Origin: Panicum virgatum
Lineage: Eukaryota; Streptophyta; Magnoliopsida; Poales; Poaceae
Length of the DNA: 64,000 bases
Reading direction: 5' to 3'
NCBI RefSeq assembly: GCF_016808335.1
Contig: NC_053138.1
Span: 60,666,951-60,730,950, forward strand
Shown here piece after piece: positions 55,735 to 64,000 of the stretch; the stretch's first letter is position 1; each line of letters starts with the position of its first letter. The notes below the pieces were generated by a model. It made no database searches. It saw only the letters and a list, made by a program, of their open reading frames with translations, and was not told the DNA's origin. Made by a program: the position numbers and the translations under genes.

Positions 55735-58324
55735 ATGTCGAGCAAGATGCAGTTTCAAGTATTTTATGGTGACTACAATGTTTTGTATGGGCCAAATAGA
55801 GTAGATTTTTCTGCTTTTAAGTGCACATCTGGCGCCATAGATAAATCTCTGGAAATGAGTTTTGGTTCCACATATAAGTGGCTGCAGCGTGGGTTTCGTG
55901 TTGATCCGTTGACACATGTGATCACCGTCCAATCTCTTGTTAATTGTGAGGTAGAAAGTGAATTATGGGAATTGATGATGATACACAGCACTGATGACTG
56001 GCAGAAGTACATGCAAGCAGCTCTAGAGCGTGGGTGGCCTCTGGCCTTTCTTGTTCAAATTCGGGAGAAGACACAAAATGAAATCCAACATTGTGCAGAT
56101 CAAGGAACTCCGAGTATTCGAAGAGAGACCAATTATGTTGAGCAAGATGAGTCAGAAGAGACAGAGAACCAAAACATGGGACCACAGGGCCTTACTGATG
56201 AGGGAGAGAGGATACATAGCATTGTGGAGGAGATGGAGGCAGAAGACCAAACCGCAATAGAGATGGAATAATATGAGGGCTCATCTGATGACGAGCAGTA
56301 CTCATTGCCAAAAGAGTGGAAGGAGCATGGTTTTGGCAGTCATGTCGCAGAAGACATACGAAATCAGGAGTGGGAGTACAGAGGGAATGAGGTAGTACAA
56401 GGTGCAACATATCCAAACATTGAAGCCGTAAAAGATGCTGTGAGACTATGGGCAATATCATTGAAACGAGAATTCAGAGTCGTAAAGTCTGGCAGTAAAG
56501 AATATGAGGTGAAGTGTGTGAATGATGGATGTCCATGCCGAGTACATGCATTCAAGAGAAAATGGAAGTCGAACTGGAAATGTTCCATTGTGACAGAGCA
56601 CACTTGTTTGCTGTCAGAAGTTCTTCCCTCGCATCGCAATATATCATGCGACTTTGTTGCAAAGCAAATGTATGGGTTTATTATGGACAACCTAAATTAT
56701 GAGCCAAAAATGATTGTTCGACACATTGAGCAGACTTACCAATACACCATTAGTTATTTGAAGACAAGGCGGGCTAAACAAAGGGTGTTCGAGATGCGGT
56801 TCGGCACATACGAGGCATCATATGATAACCTACCTCGTATGTTATCCCAGGTTGCTGCTAGAAATCCTGGAAGCTTTTATGACACATGCCTCGTACCAAC
56901 GGTGACTAGGGGGCAAAGAATTATGCAACGAGCTTTCTTTTGCATTGATGGCACATTTCTGACTGGAAGGTATAAAGGTCAGATACTCACTGCAATCGGG
57001 GTAGATTGCAACAACCAAATAGTTCCGCTCGCATTTGCATTTGTTGAGAATGAAAACTTAGACAGTTGGTATTGGTTCCTTGAACGAGTGAAGGTTCATG
57101 TTGTTGCTGCACGTCCAGATGTGTGCCTTATTAGTGATAGGCATGCAGGTCTGCTGCAATCAATACTGAAATTGCAACGTGGAACTGCGACAACGCCTCC
57201 ATTGTGGCCCGATGTCCAAAACAGGTGGTGCATTAGGCATATGGATGCAAACTTCTATGACCACTTCAAGAACAAGGATCTTAAGAACCTGTTTAAGAGG
57301 TTGTGCACCCAAAAATCAACAGAGAAAATTCAATGCATTATGGCAGATGCTTGATCAGTTGACTGCAGAGCTAGTGAAGGTAAGGGCATCAGGAGCAGTC
57401 ACGAGTCCGGCTGCAGAGGCTAGGGATTCAATTGAGAAGCCATTTTCACACTGGATTCGAGGTGCACCTAAAGGGAAATGGTCATTCCTTTATGATACCA
57501 ATGGAATACGGTATGGTATTCAGACAACGAACCATACAGAGTGTTTCAATATGGTTATGCGTTCTTGTCGTGCCTTTCCTCTTGTGGGAATTGTTGAGTT
57601 CATTATGTATGGGTGCATGAAGTATTTTAGAGAGCGTTACACGGCTGCAAGCATAAACATCAGCAACCCCCAAATTCAATTTTGCACAAGAGTGACACAA
57701 TATATGCAAGAGAAGATTGAAAAGGCCAAACTGCACCGCGTCATATCGACAGGTACAATGAAGCATAGATTTGAGGTTCTATGCAAGGATAGAACTGGTC
57801 GTGGTATCCGTAGAGATAGGGTGGTACAGGAGAGTTTGATTACAGTAGATGGCAAATCCTTCTGCTCCTGCATGAAGCCTAAGTTATTGCATTTGCCATG
57901 CTCCCATCTCATTGCGGCATGTGCAGAGTCTGGGTTGCAGCCAGGAGTATTTGTTTCACCTTACTTCAGCAAGGAAGCAGATGTATCCACCTAGGGACAT
58001 GAGGTATACGGGATTGGAATAGTGGGGCCTTTCATTCAGGATAATGAGAATAAGATGTTTATTCCCAATCCAGCCACTAAGAAAGGCAAAGGCCGCCGTC
58101 AGACACGTCGTATTCGGAATGGTATGGACGTGTCCGAAACAAGCAAGACACAAAAGCGTTGCAGCCATTGTGGAGCATTGGGTCACAACTACAAGAAGTG
58201 TTCTCAGAATGCACTTCACGATGCTGCTGAAGTCGGTCCTCCCGGAAATCTCAGAGATGGAGCACCTCCTACGTTCAGACGAGCATCGGCGAGAATTGCT
58301 CGTGGAAGGCATTCGGTGTCATGA
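55735..58324 (+). pseudogene. MULE-2 mudrA-like transposase
   Basis: Domains: N-terminal MSSKMQFQVFYG region (1-115), acidic linker, MuDR zinc region (CVNDGCPCRVHAF), DDE core with CIDGTFLTGRYKG, LISDRHAGLL and TTNHTECFN, SWIM finger (CSCMKPKLLHLPCSHLIAAC) and CCHC knuckle (CSHCGALGHNYKKC). Length about 860 codons, normal for the clade. Lesions: TAA at 56269-56271, an in-frame loss of about 17 residues just before the first catalytic Asp (near 56938), one extra A in the run 57311-57315 that shifts the frame, and a TAG near 57992 where relatives have Trp. The enzyme would bind TIRs and cut and paste the element. Confidence 0.88.
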
Positions 58325-59053
58325 TCCACAATTGTATTTCATTATTTATAATATGTAGTAATGAAATATTATTGTACCTATGTGTCCAGTTTGTATGATT
58401 GTGCTAGTTTACTTGTCATTTGTTTCTATAGATACTATTGATGTGAACTTGTTATGTTTGTGGGTTCCATAATGCTCGTGAAATAAGGGAAGTTCTTGCG
58501 ATTTTTTTCTGTGCTTTAATGAAGGACAAGTTAGATGCGGTAGGAGTTAGCGGCCGAGATCCTGCCGACGATGATGACGACTACACGCTTGAATAGCTCA
58601 AAATAGGAATCATAGTGTATCTAGCTGCAAGTCCGAGATCACAGGTTGCCACTGCTCAGCACGGCGATCACGGGTTTCCCAAATGTCGCATTCTTTGCCC
58701 AGACATACGTGACCCAATAGCAGTGCCCTTCCACCATTTCAAAAAGATGTGACAACACGGCAACCACTACAGCTCACCTTCAAAGCAGTCTCTCTATCGA
58801 GGATGACGGACCTGTCATTCTACAGCGCAGGTCTGTGGCGTGTAGTGGAAAAGGCGACATCTAGGCGCGATCGACCGAGCGGCAGCAATGCAGCGCTGTG
58901 AGTCTGCATGCACAGAGATGCATCGAGTAGTAATTTTGAGAATCGAATCTAGCCTTTTCAGTGTTAGGTCAGCTAGACTCTTCACTGTGTTGTCATGTAG
59001 GCTTTTTAGGTGCATTTACACTCCACACTTTGGGTATCAGACCTTTGTGCGCC
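58325..59053. other. Intergenic region of MULE-2 between transposase and GRF gene
   Basis: About 730 bp. The left part (58340-58500) is AT-rich and may hold the transposase poly(A) region. The right part has mixed composition. No frame above 70 codons looks real. Confidence 0.4.
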
Positions 59054-59061
59054 TATAAATA
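59054..59061 (+). promoter_or_regulatory. TATA box of the GRF gene
   Basis: gccTATAAATActcc, 58 bp before the ATG at 59119. The spacing fits a short leader, so this gene appears to have its own promoter inside the element. Confidence 0.65.
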
Positions 59062-59118
59062 CTCCGAAGTTTGTGAACTCCCAGCAGCACTTAAACACCA
59101 AACCTCATTGTATACCCA

Positions 59119-59825
59119 ATGTCTGGAGGTGGGTCTAGCGGGAAGAATTACTACGGTTTTGGGAAAGGAAAAGAGGGGAGAAAGGGAGACCCCATAATAT
59201 GGGAGGGGCCTCTTGGACCTGATTCCTTTCCGGAACCAGTGTTTGAGTTTCTGCCACAGCACAAAAGTGAATTTACCAATGAAACTCCTCTTCGACAATA
59301 CGATAACCGTAGAGAACCGTGGCCAAAATGCAGACATGGTGAGGACTGCTTAGTGCAGATGTGCACCGACGGGATGGATGGCGGTCGGCGTTTCTTTAAA
59401 TGTCCACACGCATGGGTAATACTCGGTTGTTTCATTTCTTTATCTTCAATGAGACACCTTACATGAAATTTGTTTTGCAGTCTTCCGATGCTCCAAAAAA
59501 CTGTGGTTTTACTAGGTGGGTCGATCCTGCACCAATTGATTCTGTTCAGGAGTTCATCGAGTACCTCTAGATAAAGATATTTGATCTGGAATGCAAGGTG
59601 AACCATTATGAGGAAGTGACCGAGGATAACAAAGACGACGAAGTTGATGATACCAGCAATGCTGCCGGTTCACAGGATGAACCATACACTATTCCTTACT
59701 GCAACTGCCTTTGTCACAAGAAGAAGGGCCCTGCGCCTCCGGCACCACCGCCTGCACCACCTGCAATGGGTGGATACTGCGGAGAAGGCTCAACGCAGTT
59801 TGCTACGTGGGGGTACGGCTACTAG
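59119..59825 (+). pseudogene. MULE-borne GRF-type zinc-finger gene, two exons
   Basis: Exon 1 59119-59415, intron 59416-59480 (65 bp, GT...TTTTGCAG), exon 2 59481-59825. The protein has a Gly/Lys start (MSGGGSSGKNYYGFG), then a GRF zinc finger spread over the splice site: CRHGEDC...GRRFFKCPHAW joined to SSDAPKNCGFTRWVD, four Cys in GRF spacing. An acidic coiled stretch and a Cys/Pro tail (YCNCLCHKKKGPAPPAPPP) follow. A TAG after EFIEYL (about 59568) interrupts; a single Gln-to-stop change is likely. GRF fingers bind single-stranded nucleic acid in other proteins. Its role in the element is unknown. Confidence 0.75.
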
Positions 59826-60451
59826 GACTACCCTAGTGCTAGTGACATGCTGCATCGTTGTGTTTGTTCTGTTTTTTTTAAATTACCTAAGGCATGTTAG
59901 GTTAGTCCGGAATCTGTTTACCGTAGTTTGCAACGGGTTCTGCCATGCCACTGCATGTGTGATGTGTGTTTCATTATCGTTGTATTATGATGTAAAATTT
60001 GATGGTTCACATTATGTAATACATTTCTTAGTTCTTATTTCTTATCATTATATTAATTAAATATGTGCTTTTTAGTATTCTAGTGACATGAAAAGCTCCG
60101 AGGGCCATGTCCGTGCCCAGCAGAGAGCTAAGAGGGTCCGACGCCCTAGAGGTGGTTAGATATATCTGATATTTGAATCTCTGATGTTTATTTGTAATGA
60201 GATAGCTGTGGACCGCTTATTTATACACTTCAACGTTCGCCTCTGATCACTCTCGTATTTTTCCATTACATACAATAGATGGTATGTTTATACTTCGATG
60301 CTCCATTACGACTAAGTACGATTCAAACTCGACATTATGTACATGTCCAGTGAATGCAAGTTAGGTACGAGACATACATACAAGCATAATACAACATTAA
60401 CAATACAAAATGCGAATACATCTTAAACCGATGAACATCATATGTTATAGA
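59826..60451. other. Convergent 3' region of MULE-2
   Basis: About 625 bp between the ends of the plus-strand GRF gene and the minus-strand gene. AT-rich, without coding potential; transcripts from both sides would end or overlap here. Confidence 0.45.
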
Positions 60452-61420
60452 TCATGGCATGAAATCATCTAGGTCGTCATCCCAATTGACAGATGGTGCT
60501 GCAGGTGGTGTAGTATGGCTTGACGAACCTCTTGGCTTTCTCTTTCTCTCTTTTCTGGATCTACGTTCATGTACAGGGGGAGGAACATCATGTGTTGAAG
60601 GCCATGGTTTGGGGGGCATGAAGTCATCCATGTCGTCATCCCAGTTAACACAAGTTTGTGCTGCAGGTGGTGCAACATGACTTGACGAACCTCTTGCCTT
60701 TCCCTTTGTCTCTTTTCTGATTCTAGGTTCATGTAAAGGGGGAGGAACATCATATGTTGGAGGCCATGCTTTGGGGGGCATGAAGTCATCCATGTCGTCA
60801 TCCCAGTTAACACAAGTTGGTGGTTGAGGTGCTGAAGCATGACTCGACGAACCTCCGGGCATCTGTTCTTGCGCAGGCCAAGTACTATCACCCGAAGATC
60901 TTATCCACCTCCTTCGTCTAGTTTGCGGCATAATGCCACCGAAGATACATACCAATTTACGGAAATTTGGTATCTTTTTGTTAATCAACTCCGTGTCCTC
61001 GGGGTAATCCTAGCATATAATTAAAAAACAATGTTACTGTTTCATAAATATGGATTCGAAATGACGGACGAGATTACAACTGAATGAGAGTTACCTTAAT
61101 GTGCATCTCATACACCTCTGGCCGCATCCATATCTTACAAGAACTTTGTAAGAATCCAATGATATTAGGATGATTCGCTAGTTCACATACTCTCATGTAT
61201 ATCTTCCGACGTTCTAGCAGGTGTCCATTTACATCTTGCGTCGTAATACCTCGAAATTATGTGAAATCTTTAAACTCTACTACTTTGGACAACACCATCT
61301 CTATCGTACCATCCGCTAACGGATCCAACTTCTTACTGATAACAAGATGGGTCATGATATCAAGTATTATACTAGATTTTCTTCAGTCCATGAAAATCCT
61401 CCACAATTGAAGGCAGCCAT
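60452..61420 (-). pseudogene. Myb/SANT-like gene with three acidic WDDD repeats, convergent in MULE-2
   Basis: Likely start at 61420 (MAAFNCGGFSWTEENLV). Exon 1 runs to 61095, intron 61094-61010 (85 bp, GT-AG), exon 2 61009-60452. Exon 1 resembles the grass Myb/SANT-like family: a WTEE start, QDVNGHLLERRKIYMRVCEL, then across the splice EMHIK|DYPEDTELINKKIPNF..LVCIFGG. Exon 2 ends in three roughly 50-residue repeats of GSSSH...VNWDDDMDDFMPPK.WP.T.DVPPP, with a basic R/K stretch after each. Lesions: frameshift near residue 17 and a TAA near 61258. The leader may come from the right TIR (donor at 61612). Inferred to be a DNA-binding accessory protein. Confidence 0.6.
60455..60860 (-). repeat. 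Three tandem 150-bp coding repeats (WDDD repeats)
   Basis: The block catgactt/cttgacgaacctc ... gtcatcccagtt recurs near 60470-60530, 60630-60690 and 60790-60850, about 160 bp apart, each encoding VNWDDD(M/L)DDFMP on the minus strand. The last copy is cut short after DDFMP by the stop codon. Confidence 0.85.
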
Positions 61421-61604
61421 TGCCTTATGATGCAATATCAATAAGGTACTTTCATAATTCTATTCTAATTCATAATTAATTTAAAAATAAGTCTGTAATA
61501 TTACTGAAATTGTAATACTAAACGAGTGTTCTAAAGCACCAAATCTAATTCAGCTAATCCGCTAATTAAATTAAATTGTTATACAATATCAATGGATTCA
61601 TACG

Positions 61605-61975
61605 GAAGTTACCGGTAGATCACAAGTACGCAATTCGGCAGAGCTTCGCCGCTTTTCTTCTCCTCACCCCTCTCTTTTTTCCTGAATTTTTAGGCTCAAA
61701 TGACAAAGGAAATGGCGGCATATGGCGGCCAGGCCTTATTTATAGGGGAGGGGACCCTGTCGCCCCCCCAACAGGCGACAGGCCCTTGTCATCCGTTGGG
61801 GGGGCGACAGGCTATTTTTTTTTATCAGGTACCTCGTTGCGAATTTGAAAAAAAAACACTTAGGGCCTGCCGCCCTACGGGGGCGACAGGTATTTTTGAA
61901 ATATTTTAAAACGCACATATATTTTTGAAATTTTTATTTTTAAAAAATATAAAAAAGAAAAAAACGCAGGTATTG
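61605..61975. repeat. MULE-2 right TIR
   Basis: Inverse of the left TIR, more diverged inside. Minus-strand TATA box TATAAATAA at 61736-61744 and leader with gaggagaag to a donor at 61612 (CCG|GTAACT). Confidence 0.8.
61736..61744 (-). promoter_or_regulatory. TATA box in the right TIR of MULE-2
   Basis: Minus strand CCCTATAAATAAGG, at the place matching the left-TIR TATA box, aimed at the Myb/SANT-like gene. Confidence 0.6.
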
Positions 61976-62113
61976 GGGGAGCCCTTGGAACTCGCCATCA
62001 GGCCCTGTGGCGTGCACGACCAGCAGGCCTGCTGCTGGTGGCACTCGGCCCAAGGAAGCAACAGGCCGGCCAGCTGGTCACCGCTGCAGCAGCCTGTCAA
62101 GGCTCGTCGTTAA

Positions 62114-62457
62114 GGGCGGGTTTAGTTGCAAAACTAAAAATATTTGGTTGTCACATCATCCCTTTGACCAGATATCGGGAGGATTTTTCGGACACTAATT
62201 AAAAAACTAATTTCAGAACTCACTTGGAAACCGCGAGACGAATCTTTTGAGGCCTTTGACCGCATCATTAGCACATGTTGGTTACTGTAGCACTTATGGC
62301 TAATCATACACTAATTAGGCTTAAAAGATTCATCTCGTCATGTACATCCAAACTGTGTAATTAGTTTTATTATTTAATTATATTTAGTGCTTCATACATG
62401 TGTTTAAAAGGGAGGTGAAAAATTTTGGGTGAAAATTTTTAGGAACTAAACGGGCCC
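62114..62457. mobile_element. Tourist-like (PIF/Harbinger) MITE, 344 bp
   Basis: Starts GGGCGGGTTTAGTTGC; the other end on the opposite strand reads GGGCCCGTTTAGTTCC. 3-bp TSD taa at 62111-62113 and 62458-62460. The interior has the gcgagacgaatc / gattcatctcgtc inverted pair common in grass MITEs. The empty site in copy 1 reads cttcgttaaattggcc. Confidence 0.88.
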
Positions 62458-62757
62458 TAAATTGGCCGGGGCCATATCTGTCTCGTGCCATTGCGTCCAG
62501 TCACACGCACTAATAGACAAATCATAAATGGAACCACGATCTTTCTTTTGTCCTCTCAAAAAAAAAGATAATAAACCATAGAACGATCCTCATGAAATAC
62601 GAGTACGGCTAAGCTTAGTTAAGACAAAAAAACACAAGCTACAATTGGCAACATTATCCACGTCTTTGCTCCTATCCCTACTACTTCTCTACCTAGCCTC
62701 CTAAAATGACGAAATAAACCCATCTCCAGCACCTAGCTATTATCATCATTAACGACC

Positions 62758-63040
62758 CTTTTTTTTAAAAAAACACCCGAATACACTAGGAAATTATGTA
62801 AAAATTCAATTGGACACCCACGTTAACTGCGCACTCAACGCAGATGGACTGCCCGGAAGTCTGAGGACGTACCTGGCGGGGCTTGCACACACGCACACAC
62901 ACCACACACCTGTACATGCACACACGCACGCACCCCGGTACCCCTCTGGGAATAAATCCCGGTGCGACACCAACGTCCGCTTCCGACGAGAGCCATCTGC
63001 TCCACCCGAGCGTTCTACCACAGAGCCATCTGCTCATCCG
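62758..63040 (-). mobile_element. SINE-like retroposon, 283 bp
   Basis: A T run at the left edge is the A tail on the minus strand. A perfect 14-bp TSD catcattaacgacc flanks it (62744-62757 and 63041-63054), and copy 1 has this sequence once (near 11187). The tRNA-like head has tggctctgtggtagaacgc (A-box) and a decayed B-box gggatttattccc. CA/GT-rich core. Family not named. Confidence 0.8.
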
Positions 63041-63157
63041 CATCATTAACGACCTCACAGCAGCACATAATCTCCATCGTCCACTGCATTCTGTCATGCC
63101 ATACACGCTGAAATGCTACACGCCACGTTTTTATTGTGCACCGCGTATGTAGCATTT

Positions 63158-63505
63158 GGGCTTTCTTTACATGTAAACACAAAAAAGCCGTAAACGCATT
63201 AAAGTGAAACGGTATCTTGCTAATTTGAAGTACTAAATAAAGTCTATTTACAAAACTTTTTGCATGGATGGGCTGTAAATCGCGAGACGATTCTAATGAG
63301 CCTACTTAATCCATGATTTGCAACAGTGATGCTACAGTAACCATCTGCTAATTATTGATTAAACATGGATTAATTAGCATCATTAGATTCGTCTCGCGAT
63401 TTACAACCCATCTATGCAAAAAGTTTTGCAAATAGACTTCATTTAATACTTCAAATGCCATGTTTACATTTTTACAAAATTTTGCAAAATGAACTAAACA
63501 CACCC
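63158..63505. mobile_element. Fold-back MITE, 348 bp
   Basis: Long imperfect inverted repeat: ttgcatggatgggctgtaaa pairs with tttacaacccatctatgcaa. The right end is gaactaaacacaccc. The TSD may be ttt/ttg. Copy 1 has the empty site gcatttggttacac near 11320. Related to but distinct from the MITE at 62114. Confidence 0.75.
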
Positions 63506-63775
63506 TTGTTACACTTTTCTTATTTCGACCATGTTTGTTCAGTGTAAAATAGGTCAATCAAATATACTAATTTTTTTGGGTTATACGAAAGTTTATTTGC
63601 ATGGGCCAACAATATCAAACCAGTGTGCCTATAGGTATTACATGAGTTGGGAAACTTAGCACAAGCCGAGCACAATCTCTTTCGCGTGATCGTCCACTAA
63701 TGCCCCCAAAAGACTCGGGCCTCAACACGCCACAGGCCACACGCTACAAAGTCCAAGTCCAGCTGGCAAGGTCCA

Positions 63776-64000
63776 TGGGCCTGGCTCACCAATGACCAAC
63801 CTTCCAAAACCCTCCCCCCCGGGCCACGGCTCACGCGGACAGCTCGGCACAAAACCCACTCTACTACCTACCCGCCAGCGCGATGGACCGCGTCCACGGG
63901 CGGCCCGTGCACCCGCCCGGGCGGCCCGACCCCGAAAACGAAACCAACCGGAGCCCGCCGGCGCCAAAACCCCCCAAAAGAGGGGGGGAAAACGGAGGGG
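63776..64000 (+). other. GC-rich edge, possible 5' end of a gene
   Basis: Base composition changes sharply to GC-rich with C and G runs. From an ATG at 63880 a frame stays open to the window end (about 40 codons, Pro/Arg/Gly-rich). No TATA box or known domain was seen, so it could equally be a GC-rich promoter or leader. Confidence 0.25.

Larger units (their letters stand above)
54921..61975 (+). mobile_element. MULE-2: complete Mutator-like element with three genes, 7.05 kb
   Basis: Ends are inverted copies: A/T-run edge (left 54930-55000, right 61905-61970), a gggcgacaggccc hairpin block, a TATA box and a leader with gaggagaag and gtgatct. The inverted match extends about 400 bp. Between them are a transposase (55735-58324, plus), a GRF zinc-finger gene (59119-59825, plus) and a Myb/SANT-like gene (61420-60452, minus). 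The exact end bases and a 9-bp TSD could not be fixed. It seems complete in layout but each gene has lesions. Confidence 0.85.
62088..63775. repeat. Repeated segment, copy 2
   Basis: Same order and orientation as 10446-11770 plus 32130-32310. Holds a Tourist-like MITE, a SINE and a second MITE that copy 1 lacks, and lacks the hAT MITE, SINE, Helitron, hAT and Tat elements of copy 1. About 150 bp present in copy 1 near 10920-11070 are missing or diverged here. Confidence 0.75.

Noticed and set aside
62883..63152. His/Thr-rich frame (THTHTP...)
   Set aside because: CA-rich SINE core read in frame; no relation to a protein family.

Overview
This is plant nuclear DNA from a grass. The evidence is the mix of elements: Athila-, Tat- and Tekay-type Ty3 retrotransposons, an antisense 'putative gypsy-type transposon' gene, Tourist/hAT MITEs, an Au-type SINE, a Helitron with the usual grass 3' hairpin and CTAG end, and mudrA-like MULEs. 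A panicoid grass is my guess; species cannot be named from the sequence. I found no convincing resident host gene, rRNA, tRNA or CRISPR. Nearly the whole window is a stack of nested mobile elements, many datable against one another by target-site duplications (TSDs).

Layout. 1-4707: minus-strand Athila-like element cut by the window edge (LTR 3498-4707), inserted into the last exon of a plant-mobile-domain (PMD) gene. 4708-10445: MULE-1 (minus), with a transposase frame killed almost only by nonsense codons and the PMD gene downstream. 10446-11770 plus 32130-32310: copy 1 of a segment repeated at 62088-63775. Copy 1 carries a hAT MITE, a SINE, a Helitron, a hAT element and a 17.8-kb Tat-type retrotransposon (14284-32124, minus). 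That retrotransposon holds a Tekay-like solo LTR in its own LTR (14387-17684) and a truncated Tekay-like element (21906-27866) in its protease. 32340-33910: MITE, hAT element, Au SINE. 34370-35469: broken-off left end of a second MULE. 35640-54890: five roughly 1.3-1.6-kb tandem units studded with perfect palindromes, split by a plus-strand Tat-type retrotransposon (37071-49354, TSD acaga). 54921-61975: MULE-2. 62088-63775: copy 2 of the repeated segment with two MITEs and a SINE. 63776-64000: GC-rich edge, possibly approaching a gene.

How parts fit. MULE-2 has long terminal inverted repeats (TIRs), each with an inward-facing TATA box and leader exon. The left TIR drives a mudrA-like transposase and the right TIR drives a convergent gene that looks Myb/SANT-like with three acidic WDDD repeats. 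A GRF-type zinc-finger gene with its own TATA box and a 65-bp intron lies between. The layout recalls MuDR (mudrA/mudrB) but the cargo differs. MULE-1 pairs a related transposase with a PMD gene. The plus-strand Tat element has an antisense gene with its own TATA box. All coding regions carry at least one lesion except the gag-protease frame of the Athila-like element and the integrase frame of the Tekay-like element, and that integrase lacks its catalytic glutamate.

Coordinates, splice sites and TSDs were read by eye. Family assignments rest on recognised motifs, not on searches.
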